A DNA stretch of 64,000 bases from Paraphaeosphaeria minitans (Eukaryota; Ascomycota; Dothideomycetes; Pleosporales; Didymosphaeriaceae): positions 4,774,001-4,838,000 of the forward strand of contig WJXW01000001.1 of NCBI GenBank assembly GCA_015832175.1, written 5' to 3'. The first letter of the stretch is position 1, and every line of letters begins with the position of its first letter. The notes beneath the pieces are model-generated. The model worked only from the letters and a program-made list of their open reading frames with translations. It was not told where the DNA came from and searched no databases. Below are positions 33,955 to 45,289 of the stretch, piece after piece. Made by a program: the position numbers and the translations under genes.

Positions 33955-36227
33955 TATCCCTGGTTAGTAAGGCAGATGGGTGAGAAGGCGGCTTAGCTTG
34001 GTACAGGCAAAGGTTCTACCGTCACTCGTTACATTGTCAGTTGCTCGCTTGATCACTTGATCAATGTAAGCACAAAGTCTAGCTACAGTAGGGTTAACGA
34101 CTCTTATATAGACTTAATGTTCATGGTAAACTTAATTGTGCGTTCCAATGTGAAGCCGTTCTTGCAAAGAGCAACGCCTCGAGGATCTACGTCTTATTAC
34201 TAATTCAGCACAATTCCCTGCTGAGTCCACAGTCGCGAACGCTGGATGTGAGTTAGTTCGCTGGTAAGAATGCAGCCAATCGAAACTAGACTTCTAGCCA
34301 CAGACAGTATCTTCAGCGCCGCTAAGAGTACAGTACGTTGGCCGCGCTAAGTATCTCATTAGCACATTTCAAGGGCCATTCAAGGTACGCTTTTTGGTCT
34401 TGTTAAAAACGCACACTAATTGCAATGAACAGCGTGTGGCCTTAAGGTAGCATATAAACGTTATAAGGAAGTCGTTTCCGTAGTGCTATATCTCTCTAAA
34501 AAAGGTGCAAGATTCCCATGAGTATAAGTCCGCCTACGGAAGCTATGTGGCGCCTATAACCGTACCACGATGCGTGGATGTGGATACGAATAGGCGATTG
34601 ACCCTGATGCCTCTGTCATCTTTCAATCCTTTCTTTTTATTAATGTCGGAAAGCTTCGGCCCCTAGATGCTCATAAGAAATTAACAGAGACGAGCAAAAA
34701 CTCTCGCAAAATAAAAGTTATTCTAGGGAACAAAAGCTTGTGCGTTTCTCAGGTTTGGGCCCTTATTTTGCAGTTAGGAACCATCGTTACCTATATACTA
34801 TACACACTTACGAAAACCTTTTAAAACCTTGCCGCATTTTCTATAGAATTGGTAAAGACGAGAGTTTTTCAACGCATAGATCTAGTCTTATTTATAATAT
34901 AGATAATGAAAACATAGTAAAATGCTCTTATATTACGTTAATGGTATCTATCCTGAGAGGGAACGCAGATTATTATCGATTAGCGAGCGGCATCTGTCCT
35001 TGGAGCCTGGTTGTTCAATGAAGCCTGATGTTTTGGAACAGACTGGCAGGAATTCGCAGGATTACATGGATCCAAAGTATCCAAAAGCGTACCCTGGAAA
35101 GCATAGTAGGTCGAAAAACTCCCATGAATTGTTGTCTGTATCCTGGCGCGATGATTCGCCAAAATCAGCTAGTCACAATGACTACTCCAGATCCTATCGG
35201 CGCAATGGAAGAAAAGCTTTTACGACCACCGTAAAGTCTGGTATAGAAGAGGATAGAGTGGCTATCGAGGATGGCGAGTATATCTGGCTTGCTCAGCCCA
35301 ATGGAGAAAGGGTTGATGGCGAGAGATTCTCATCGCCAAAGATAGTCAAGCCTAGATACAATGGGCCCGCAAAGCAACCGTACGACAACGCCGACGTAAA
35401 GTATTCTTTCCGAGCTTAAGACGAAGCAGATCTTTAAAGAAAAGATTATTTGGCTTTGTAAATTCCCGAACGCAATAAGGACGATAGAGTACAAAGTAGG
35501 TAAGGGGATAAGGACGTGTAGTCTTGTGCGAGATGGAGCTCCACGAGACCAAGATTCTTTTCGAGTATACAAGGCAGCTGCGGCCCAGATAAAATTCAAA
35601 TATAGATGCCAAAGAAGTATCTAGGAAAAACATAAAGAAAGTATTAGAAATAGTTCAGTGCATCAAGGTAAATCTCAGAGTGTCAAGGGCTCACAGGCAG
35701 ACACAAAGTATTGCACTGGACCACAACGCACGGAAAGATTCGATCGGCATAACACAAGCATATTCTTAGAACCTAACTTCATGGCTGCACTGTTCATCGC
35801 ATGGCTAACAGTGTAAGCGGAAACCAAACGTGATGCGTATATACATTATTCCTGTCCCACAATCAATCCCTCTACAGCGACTAATTTAAGATAAAACTGA
35901 CCCTTTGTGGAGACCTGACTCCTTATGTAGCATTAAATTGACACCCAAAATTACAAACATATGCTAATAATTGACCTACACAGGGCAAGACCCGGATTAA
36001 AGCACGCACACAAACCCCGAGTCGAAGTTTAATAATGACCTCATGAGCATCACGGTTTCATTCATCGTGGCGCAATTAATAAAGTTTCATTCCGATCCAA
36101 CAGGACTGCCGATTCCCCTCGGCACCGGTTCCGGGCCACACATGAAGCTGAGCAGGCCTTTATAGGGATGCGGCAGATTACATAACCAGAATTTAAGTCT
36201 CTTCTTCAGAGCCAAGATACCATCACC
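33955..36227. other. Long intergenic region, moderately AT-rich
   Basis: No gene with a recognisable product is visible. One open frame (34922-35419, +) has plausible codon texture and is listed separately. The rest has scattered short frames on both strands and no repeat of note. Confidence 0.45.
34922..35419 (+). CDS. Hypothetical ORF, 165 codons, doubtful
   Basis: An uninterrupted frame gives a hydrophilic, Arg/Ser/Asp-rich product with an Asp-Gly-Glu-Tyr-Ile-Trp-Leu section near its end. No domain, signal peptide or membrane segment is recognised. The N-terminal third looks AT-rich and non-coding; the likelier start is Met33 at 35018. It overlaps another frame (34740-35021). It may be a gene remnant rather than a working gene. 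Confidence 0.25.
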   Translation: MLLYYVNGIYPERERRLLSISERHLSLEPGCSMKPDVLEQTGRNSQDYMDPKYPKAYPGKHSRSKNSHELLSVSWRDDSPKSASHNDYSRSYRRNGRKAFTTTVKSGIEEDRVAIEDGEYIWLAQPNGERVDGERFSSPKIVKPRYNGPAKQPYDNADVKYSFRA

Positions 36228-37060
36228 ATGACTTGGAGAAGAGAATCTCGGATGAGATAGCGCTGTTCAAAAAAATGCATTGCGAAAATATTACAAGTTT
36301 AGCAGGGTCTAGTGAAATAGATGAACACGCAAAAAAGACTATTCTATTTCTCTTAAGGCGTGTTCTACAGCGGCAAATGGCCGATTTATGGTTCTGTCAG
36401 GATGCAATTCTCTCGAAGGCGCGAAAGTTGATTCATTATTGCGTGGTTGGCAACGATTTCACCGGTTACTGCGCCAATACTGGGGTTCATTTTACACAGC
36501 TACCGAGGCAAGTTAATCTGAGCTTAAATCAGGAACAGATGATTATGAATGCTCTCAAGGTGGCCATCAATGAAAATGCATATCCAATTACCAATCAAGT
36601 GCGTGTCAACGCATTCAATACTACGGATGATCGATTGTTACATCATATATTCACTGGTTTGGATGAGAAAGCAAAAAAAAAGAACTGGAGCTTAAGGGTG
36701 GTCGCTGACGCAAGCTTGTTCCGGCCCTCTGACGGCTTAGAATCTTATCCGAATCTGGAAAGTGTCTCTATACTATTCCATACGTAAATTCCAGCCTCAC
36801 GTTGGTACTTCACTGGTCCCGATGGCCTTGATCGCAGTGCTGAGGGACTCGAGGTCAACGACGAATCTTACCCCCATGTAGAGGACACCTCTGACGATGA
36901 AGCTTTCGATGAGGACGTTAATAATGATGGTCTGGATGCAAAAGTAGTAAAAAACAAGCGGTTCCGCGTCCCACCCGATGACGAGTCCTGCCTCCATTCC
37001 TTGCCTCCATTCCTTGTCGTGTTTACTCAAGCAGCACCTACGATGCCCCCGCTCAGATAG
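36228..37060 (+). pseudogene. Decayed gene of unknown function (frameshift plus nonsense)
   Basis: A 275-codon frame runs from 36233 to TAG 37058-37060 and is broken once, by TAA at 36785-36787. The frame goes on for 90 more codons with clear coding character (Trp-Tyr-Phe-Thr-Gly-Pro-Asp-Gly, then a very acidic stretch). The stop could come from CAA by one C-to-T change in a CA context, as RIP makes. A well-placed ATG at 36228, behind a leader-like CT-rich stretch, is one base out of phase. The frame's first internal ATG is 36275. So two lesions separate it from a normal gene. The product is helical and soluble with Lys/Glu-rich N-terminus; I do not recognise it. A short second gene version starting at 36275 and ending at 36787 cannot be excluded. 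Confidence 0.5.
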
Positions 37061-37866
37061 CAGACAGGTAATGCTTATGGAAACAGACGAAATAATCTTC
37101 TTTTTCCCCCGCAAGATGGCCTGATTGACCTCAGTGCGTGCAGTGGTCCGCATTACGGACGGTAAGACCTAGCTAGGTTACGGTACGGTAGGTTCTGGTA
37201 CGGTACGGCTGTGCACAATTTTTCATTGTATACAAGACGCTGCAATGAAAGGTCGTGAAAGTTAAAGGCTGTTTGCACTAGCGTACTGGACCTACTCTTA
37301 GCTTGTACCTACCTAGAACTAGTTCTTTTACATTTTCTACTACAGAAGTGCTATAGATTGGCTTTTTAGTGCGTAGAAGACCTTTGTGTAAGCTGTGCAC
37401 GACATAAAATATTAATAGAATATAGTTATATACCGACTATTATACGTAAGACTCTTACCGTGAGTCACGGAGAATTGCGCGTCGTTCCACAATAGAATCC
37501 TCAAAGGTTGTCTGTCGCGCATCAGCGCATGAGCACGGACCGGAATTAAAAATAAGCTTACCTACCTACTTGGCACAGTCTACCTACCTAGCGTCTAAAT
37601 GTCCGATCCGATGTCCGAACTTGGGTCGGGTGGATGCGTGCAGGGGGTTGGGGGCCGAAGACCACCCGCGATGGGAGCTGGGCATAAAGAAGAAGGATGC
37701 CAATGATTGATCACGGCGCCCAGTGGCCTCATTCCTTTCCGTACACGGCTTTTTTTTCCTTCTCACAGTCACTGGTTAAGGCTTGCTTTGAGCATTACAT
37801 TCTTTTTTATGATTTTCAAGACTGCTTGTGTTTTTCTGAGGTTGAACCTTGGGGTTTGACGGCATC
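37061..37866. other. Intergenic promoter region rich in GGTACGGTA and TACCTACC motifs
   Basis: The stretch upstream of the secreted-protein gene contains a GGTACGGTA-type cluster at about 37169-37208. TACCTACCTAG lies at about 37306-37317, and two further TACCTACCTA copies at about 37559-37592. A T-rich stretch (37748-37760) precedes the start. No credible gene is seen. Confidence 0.5.
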
Positions 37867-40330
37867 ATGAGATTCACAAAGTCGCTGCTGCTCCTCAGCA
37901 GCAGTCTCCTTGCTTCTACAGTCGTCGCCCAGAACACTGACTCCGAAGTCGCCGCTTCATGGACTGAACAGGGTATCTGCGCATTCTTTTATAAAAAACC
38001 GGGCGCATGGAAGTCACTGGCTCAAACTTGTGTCAAGTACTGCGAAAACAATGGTGGCCACGGGTACTCCGAGTGTGACCACACTCCATACGCTGGCATG
38101 AATCTTCCGAATGGAATCGATCAAAGCACCATCATGCACGATGACTCGGGCGACGTATACGTCCCGTGCAAGTGTAAATGCGACAACCCTGATGTTGAGG
38201 GAATCGCCAACGCTATCCTGGACGTCGTTATTGATGGGTTGAGTCAGCTCAATGAGATAATTTGCGGTGTCTTCATGACTGCAATGGTAAGCACTATCTT
38301 TTCTTTAGCTACGAACTGCACAATTCAATTCACGCTATGACCTACCAACGTCTCAACCCATCTTATCTTTATCCTTCTCACACTCGACAGGTATCCGTCG
38401 TTGAAACCGGTATCGACCTCATCCCAGGCGGCCCCGAAGCCGAGGCCGCAGCCCATGGCGTGGAAGCCGTGAAGTCCTTCACCGAAAACTCTCTCGACGT
38501 CGCCGACTCCATGGGCAACTGGGTTGGGAAAGCCTGCGGTATTAAAGACCCCAACTGGCCCAACAACATCTTCGATACGCTCTTGACAGCGCCTGATTCC
38601 TATGGGAAGAGTATTGGCTGCAAATTGAAGGTCAAGGCAGGCTGTAAACACCTCGATCCGATACCTGATAAGCCGAAGAAGAAGGAGCCGCATGACCCAG
38701 AGCCTGATAAGCCGAAGACAAAGGAGCCCGACGACCCAGCTACCAAGCGACCTGTTACGGCCACGAGCGCGGAGGCGCCGCCAGTTACGAGTGATACTGC
38801 TCCACCCGTTTCTTCCGATCCTGCACCGCCAGGCTCGAGTGATGTTCCCGTGTCGAGCAAAATGCCCAAGTCAAGCGACGTTTCTGTCTCGAGCGTTGAT
38901 CGATCCACCAGCGTCGGCCCTTCTGTTACCTCTTCGGTCCATCCGTCAACTACGAAAAGCAATAGCCGTTCGACCACGTCCAGTGCACATTCCTCGTCGA
39001 CCAATGGCACAGCCACCACTTCCACATCTCTGTCTTCATCCTCAATCACGGAACTTTGTGGCGCTGAAATTCACACGGTGGTTCATAGTCGTGGCGCCAT
39101 GCAAACCGCCGTCGCTCTGGCATGCGAGGCAATCAACGGCTGCATAATCACTCATCCCGACAAAGGCGGCGAAGACGCCCTCGAAGATGCTCTCGACGCC
39201 GTTAATGATGTCACCAACATCCTCCGCTTCCGTGGTATCGACGGACATCGCTCCCCACGCAGCATACTAGGTAAGCGCGCTCTCAATAGCGGCAAACCCT
39301 GCTCCAGCAGCCCCGGAAACGAGGACTTTGTCCTTCAGTCTGATGAATACCCTTCCAACAGCCAACTTGCTACAAACGTTGATTCCTGGGGTTACAAGCT
39401 GCAGAACAACAAGTGCGACTATCGCTGGCAGGATGGAAACAGGCACATTGTGGGTAATGACTACGACAGCGAACTCGTGATGGAGTGGCAAACGGTCATC
39501 GATTTCTTCGCACAAATGAACGCAAAAGGCGGAAAAAAATACAACCACCCGGATCCCAACAAGCCCGAAGGAACAAAGACGGACTTTTGCACGTACTGGA
39601 TTCAATCCTGGAGTCTGGACGCACGCCAGAAGTTCAGGGTCAATGGAAGCGCAGCTCACACGCCCTGGAATCACATCAAGACCGTGTACCCGGGCAAGAC
39701 GCTGGGGCACGCGTACAAATCAGAGATAATCAGGTTGCAGCAAAACATCAAAACGACTCCCAAGTCCAAGGTGAGCCTCCTTACTACTAAGCCACTGTCG
39801 GCACCCCACTGACCAGCTCTCAGATGTTCTCCAACGAATCCGAGTACATCTGGACCAAGGCCACAATGGACAAGTACGTCGTCGAAAAGAAAAAGCGGGA
39901 CAAAGTCCTCGAGCGCATGCGCCTCCTCCTCGGCGCCCGCACCTACCTAACCGACCCGAAAGTCAAAGCCATTTTCAAAAAGCAGAAAGAGCGCATGGGC
40001 GCCATGATCGGCCAGCTCGATACTGACATGCAAAAACACAGGCGGTCCACCACCGTCACCGATCCTGACACCGGCGCCGTCTCCACCGAAACTTTCCGTC
40101 CGTGGGTCAAGCAGAATTTGCTCAGGGAGTGGAACAAATTCATGGACCAGAAGTGGGCTTCGGCCACGGCGAAGCACAAAAAGGTCATGCATTATTTTAT
40201 TAAAGAGTTGGATCATAAGAATTGTAAGGGTCAGTCGAAGATGAGCATGGCGGATGAGAAGTTTTGTGCGAATTTGTTGACGCTGGAGATCAATTATCTA
40301 AATGCGACAGAGTTTAGGAGACCGTGGTAG
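37867..40330 (+). CDS. Large secreted Cys-containing, Ser/Thr-rich protein (768 aa), unknown function
   Basis: Three exons (37867-38286, 38391-39770, 39824-40330) join in frame; introns are 104 and 53 bp with good borders. The start was chosen because residues 1-21 form a textbook signal peptide ending Val-Val-Ala. Domain A (about 22-230) has a Cys-rich part, with Cys-Lys-Cys-Lys-Cys near residue 95, and an Ala/Gly-rich amphipathic section. Residues about 230-360 are a Pro/Lys- then Ser/Thr-rich linker, likely O-glycosylated. Domain B has a Lys-Arg site near 436 that Kex2-type protease could cut. It is followed by Trp-rich segments (Val-Met-Glu-Trp-Gln-Thr-Val, Tyr-Trp-Ile-Gln-Ser-Trp) and a Lys-rich helical end. 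Domain B loosely recalls C-terminal regions attached to some fungal secreted chitinase-like proteins; this is a weak impression. There is no GPI signal. Role unknown; extracellular. Confidence 0.8.
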
Positions 40331-41431
40331 GTTTGGTGGGTGCTGAGGTTGATGGGGGTGGAGAGCTGTGTTGTGATATACTTACATCCGGCGTAGCATG
40401 ATATAGGGTACCTGTGGCACGCTGCTGCCTGCTTCATCACGCGATACCTGTGCACAATTTCATCAGGTACAAGGTTTAGCAGCCAACGACATAGTAGAGA
40501 GCTCAAATCATCTTTTCAAAATCAAGCCAGAGAATTCAGCTGCGCTAGACACTATATTTCCTCCTCAAAACTACATTACACTCAGCATAGCCAACGTACT
40601 GCACTTTTAGCCCACAAAACTATATTCTGCTAACGTTTTATACTATAATTAGCTTATTGAACGGCCTCTGAAGCATAAGAGGACTAGACTGTAGCACCTG
40701 CACAGTACAGAAGGTAAACGAACATAGTCCTATACGCCAAGCGTAGGCCTGCAGACACCCACGAGCGCGTCCCGATTGTCTTCCACAGCTCCGGGGTCAA
40801 TACAAGTCAAACGTGCACACTACAGACATCGAACCCGGACGGCCCAATCGTGATCTTAAAAGGAATTGGCTGAAGGAATATGGAACGAACCACAAGCAGA
40901 TCTGCAGAAGCCCATCAGAGAGCCTCGAACACATGCACACACACGGCCCAGCTTTCTAGAGCTTCGGATCATCGACGTTGAAATTATCTGTCTTGTTAGC
41001 TTTGCCCGGGAAAAGTCGATGCGCTACTTTGGGTCATCGTTGGGTGGAATTTACGCACATCTTCGAGAGTAGTTTTATCGAACTTGACGGAACTTGAAAA
41101 TTCATATTCATTACGGTCACAATTTGAATGCCTACATGCGACCATTCAAGACGCGATTCGCGGCACTAAAGAGCTTGGTCTAGGTTCCTGGTGGATTGAC
41201 GTTCTTTGTACCATTCGAGATACTGAAGAAGCGTTCTCGCAATTCATACGCCAGATGGCTCAAATTTTTACGAGAAGTCGCATACAACTGCAATTAAAAT
41301 CGTCAAGAACCAATGCCATGCCGAACGCGAAGAAAGAAGATTAACATCATCATCACATTTTATTTCTGAATCGCTCTCCACGGAGCAATATCCGTCCCCC
41401 CCCCCACAAACACACACACATCCACTCCAAA
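40331..41431. other. Intergenic region without recognised gene
   Basis: Short open frames at 40866-41072 and 41084-41344 have no start context, domain or conserved-looking composition that I can support. Short C and CA runs lie just before the mutarotase stop (41396-41420). Confidence 0.45.
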
Positions 41432-41946
41432 CTACTCGACATAAAACACCTCCTCAGTCCGCCCCCACCACCCCGGACCCGTCGCGCTCCCTACTGCCCC
41501 CTCCACGGGTGACTCCTGCATACCATCCGTCATCCTCCACCACGCCTGCACCTTTTCATTCGCCGCCATCCTCTTCATATCCGCATCGAAAGCATGACCC
41601 ACGTACTTGAAGCTCGCAAAGAGCGTAGGCCGCGGTTCCATGCTGAGGAAAATCGAATCTGCATCCCCCCCCGGTCAGCGGTCAGTCGCACCAACTCTCT
41701 CACCTCACAAACCTAGATTCGCCTGTTTTCAAGCGAAAGGAGGGGGAAGGGGGACGTACAATCTTTGATGTTGGAATCGTGGATTTGTTCGAGAACGGCG
41801 GGCCACACGGCTGCGTGGCATTTTTTGTACTCTTCGATTTTTTCGGGCTTGAGGTACAGCCATTGGCCGATGCGGCGGGGGCCTTGGTGGGGAGCGGGTG
41901 GGGAGGCGGTGGCGGGCTTGGGGGTCCAGAGGCCTTTTGATGTCAT
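41432..41946 (-). CDS. L-rhamnose mutarotase
   Basis: Two exons (41946-41760 and 41658-41432) with a 101-bp intron encode 137 aa. The protein matches the small RhaM family, which interconverts the alpha and beta anomers of L-rhamnose. Conserved active-site positions are visible: Tyr40 and His44 in Glu-Glu-Tyr-Lys-Lys-Cys-His, Tyr63 in Asp-Tyr-Ser-Ile-Phe, and the Trp-Trp-Arg-Met-Thr-Asp-Gly-Met motif at 102-109. The C-terminal Glu-Glu-Val-Phe-Tyr is also typical. Met at 41946 is chosen; the frame is open further upstream to 42045, but that part is Pro/Thr-rich and non-conserved. It is cytosolic, without signal peptide. The gene lies directly downstream of an MFS transporter on the same strand (322 bp apart), suggesting joint use in rhamnose catabolism. 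Confidence 0.92.
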
Positions 41947-42268
41947 GGTTTCTGCCGGGGTGCAGTGCAGTGCAGGGAGGGAGAGATGTGCGTTGGGGGT
42001 GTACAGGACTACGGTAGGTGCGGAGGTTGTAGGTAGGTAGAACACGTGGTTGGGAAAGTCGCAGGCGATGGTGCCACGCTAGGTACGGTACGGTACCTAC
42101 AGGTCTCGGTGTGTTTTGCGCCGAGCGGGGCCCCGCTTAGGAGTGCCACGCTTGAGAGGAGAGGAGTCACGCGAACATGTCTGGCGATGGATCGTGGGAT
42201 TTTTCCATTGGTATGGATATGTACATGGAGCCCCCAAGATGTCATCCCGACGTCGCTAGGGTGGTCTC

Positions 42269-43878
42269 TTAGATGAGATACCTGAATCCCCTGATCAACT
42301 TCGTGCCCTCCTCCACAGACACACCCTCCGTCTTCGCGGTCTGCTCGGACACATCTCCGCTCGTTACCCAGGCCGTCTCGCCCTCGTCGATCTTCTTGTT
42401 GAGCCTCTGCAGGATGATCTTGAAGACCCAGCATCCGAAGATTGTAACGCCGAACATGGCCGTGACAAGGCCGTAGCTCTTCCTGTACCCGTTCGCCTTC
42501 ATGTTCCACACATAAGAGCCCGCAATGTTTCCGAGCTGCGAAAACGCGTTGATCATGGCGATGGCGACGGCGCGCTTCGCCGGCGGGCGCGGGAAAGAAG
42601 ACGAGATCCACGAGTAGAATACGATGAATCCTGCATAGGCAGAGGCCTGCAGGAAGAGCGCGACGTAGCGCGCGGCAACATTCTCGGTGGACATGCTGAT
42701 GACGAAGCCGACGATGCCGCCGATGATAGGGCCGACGATGTGCCAGAAGCGCTCCTCGCAGCGATCCGCGTGCCATGCGTTGATCAAGCTGACAATGCAG
42801 GCAAAGGCCCACGGCGGGGCGCTCATCAAAAGTGTCGGGACGTATCCGAAGCCCAGAGTGCCAGTAAGTGTGGGGAAGAAGGCGTTGAAGGAGAGCCCGA
42901 CGACGTAGGCAGTGAAGGTGAGCATCATGACGTAAATCTTGACGTCTTTTACGGCCATGACGAGTCCGTCAAATGCACCCATGGTCTCGGAGTCAACATC
43001 CGCTTCACCAACATCCTCCGTCATGCGCAGCACAGCCACGGCGCCCTCTTCCTCGGTGAAGCCTCTGGTGTTGTGCGGCAGATCGGGCAGAATAAAGATG
43101 GCGAGGATCGCAATGAACATGGTTGCCGAACCCTCGATCCAGAACAGCCATCTCCAGGCCCTGTGACCCAGCGTGCCCTCCATATTTGACAGCACCCCAG
43201 CGCCGACGAGGGAACTGAAGGCATTGGAGATCAGATTACCGCAGAAGAGGATGGCGTTGCGCTTCGTGAGTTCGCGACGCGTGTACCACTTAGATAGAAT
43301 GAGGAGGGCCCCAGGAAGGAAAGCCGCCTCGACGAAGCCGATGCAGAAACGGATGGCCACCATGCCGCCGAAGGAAGTGACGTTGCCGGAGAGGGTGGAA
43401 ATCATGCCCCAGAGCGTCATGACAATGCCGATGTACCAGGACGGGCGAGGTACTTTGTTGATGATCCTGGGCTGTGTAAGCATGCAAATCATACGGCTGA
43501 AGCGACTTGTCTCTTACATGTTGGACGGGATTTGCATCAAAATGTAGCCGACGTATACTGTACACGGTCAGCCCTCTGATTCGGCTAGGTAAGCGTGGCA
43601 GGTGTATACTGACAAATGCTGAGGCAAGTCGCATACTGCGTGTCGTCGAGATGGAGGTCAGCCTCGAGCCCCTTGAGACGAGCAGCTCCCAAGTTGTTTC
43701 GATCGAGATAGTTCATGATGTACATGAGCACGAAAATGGAGCATCGCAGGTCCAACTTCATCTTCAGCCTCTTCTCGACCTGTTTCCTCCTCTCGGGATC
43801 CATTTGGCTGGCATGGATGGCCTGGCCCACCCGCTCCAGCTCCTGCGCATCCAGGTCCTTGACGTCGGAGGCAGCCAT
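42269..43878 (-). CDS. MFS transporter, anion:cation symporter (ACS/Dal5-like) family; probable rhamnose transporter
   Basis: Three exons (43878-43614, 43557-43518, 43466-42269) give 500 aa; introns are 56 and 51 bp. The family is shown by Asn-Tyr-Leu-Asp-Arg-Asn-Asn-Leu-Gly-Ala-Ala-Arg at 56-67 and the small exon encoding Tyr-Val-Gly-Tyr-Ile-Leu-Met-Gln-Ile-Pro-Ser-Asn. Ser-Lys-Trp-Tyr-Thr-Arg-Arg-Glu in the first half and about 12 hydrophobic segments also fit. It acts at the plasma membrane by proton-coupled uptake of an organic anion, vitamin or sugar. The neighbouring rhamnose mutarotase makes L-rhamnose (or a rhamnose derivative) the likeliest cargo, by inference only. For the second intron an acceptor at CCCAG, not the earlier ACAG, keeps the frame. 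The C-terminus is a hydrophilic tail. Confidence 0.9.
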
Positions 43879-44665
43879 GGCGTGGCGGAAAACAAAAACG
43901 GGATGATGGCTCGACTCTCGAGGAGGGCGGCGAGGGGTCTTTATCTCACATCACCTCGTCTCGGGGGCAGCTGGCGGAGAAGAATTTACCCATGGGTCCC
44001 CACACCCCAGGAGCCGTCCTCGGCTTACCCAACGGGCACATGGCGAGGTGTTTCCTTGAATCGCGCGCAGGCAGTGTCAGCCAAGACAGCGCCCTTACCG
44101 CATCGAGCGGTCGCCTCGGGGCGCTAATGCGGGGAAGCAGCCATGTTGCAATTCGTTTGCAAATTCAATTCGAGTTCCCCATAGCGGCAGAGGTTGTCGG
44201 CAGGACGTTGCGTTGCGAATGCTTGTCGTCGGCAGACGTGGGCGCGGTGGTGCTGGTGCTGGTGGATGGTGCACACATAGCCTGGCCAGAACGGATGCAA
44301 CCCCAGTGGTTGTGATTGGCAGACACTACGGGGAAGACGCACGTGAGGGTGAAAGGTTGCGTTCCCGACACGCTACGCAGTGGGGGTAAGTGGCAGACTA
44401 ACATTGAGCCGCATTATGAGGCTCAAAACCATGCGGTGCAAGCTCGGGTCCTGGAGCGGTGAGCTTGTGCTAGACTACGTATCGGGAGAAACCGCCTTTC
44501 ATCGCATCATGGCCGGCTTGGAGGAGCTTCTCGCATCTTGGCATCGGTTTCGGCCAGGTTCCGAAGTCACCGTGATGATTCTTCTTCTTCATAACGCGTG
44601 ATGCTTCTCACAAGAAAGAGCCTTGCTCGCATGCTGTAGGCAGAGACATCAACGTGGTCGCGCAC

Positions 44666-44896
44666 AGTATGCGTTCGGACCTGTATCATTGGACGAGTGG
44701 CCACAGTATGCGTTCGGACCTGTATCAATGGCGAGTGGCCACAGTATGCGTTCGGACCTGTATCAATGGCGAGTGGCCACAGTATGCGTTCGGACCTGTA
44801 TCAATGGCGAGTGGCCACAGTATGCGTTCGGACCTGTATCAATGGACGAGTGGCCACAGTATGCGTTCGGACCTGTATCATTGGACGAGTGGCCAC
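44666..44896. repeat. Minisatellite, six units of 38/39 bp
   Basis: The unit begins AGTATGCGTTCGGACCTGTA and ends GAGTGGCCAC. Units lie at 44666-44704, 44705-44742, 44743-44780, 44781-44818, 44819-44857 and 44858-44896. Units 1, 5 and 6 carry one extra A (39 bp). Units 1 and 6 share TCATTGG where the others have TCAATGG. There are no spacers between the units. Confidence 0.95.
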
Positions 44897-45194
44897 ATTA
44901 CTCGCCGCGGCTGGCCTTTGTCGAGCAATTTGGACCAAGTTCGGCCTCAGTCCAACCCAAAACAGCAAGGCCGGTCTCCACGATGCTGACCTGCATGCAA
45001 TGTCCACTGCCTTGGCCGACTCTCTCTGCTGGCACCAGAACACCATCGGGAAAACCCCGGTAGAAACACGTCGACCTCGACGACTTTGCGAAATCTGTGA
45101 TGGATACAAACCAAGGCACTTGATCCAATGGCGAAGGTAGAGACGGCATCGAACAGTGTGTCTTCGCTAGGATTTCGACCCTGTGTGGAGAAAC

Positions 45195-45289
45195 AGCAAT
45201 GGAAAATAGCAGTGGAAAATAGCAGTGGAAAATAGCAGTGGAAAATAGCAGTGGAAAATAGCAGTGGAAAATAGCAGTGGAAAATAGCA
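45195..45289. repeat. 13-bp tandem repeat, about seven units
   Basis: The unit AAAATAGCAGTGG is repeated almost perfectly seven times. The first unit has a variant (AGCAATGG) and the last is cut short. The array lies about 310 bp upstream of the start at 45603. Confidence 0.95.

Noticed and set aside
44666..44896. CRISPR-like array
   Set aside because: The units are contiguous without unique spacers and the host is a eukaryote.
44623..45140. Three overlapping open frames with repeated residues
   Set aside because: All three plus-strand phases stay open because the 38/39-bp unit lacks stops; no start context or splice signals.
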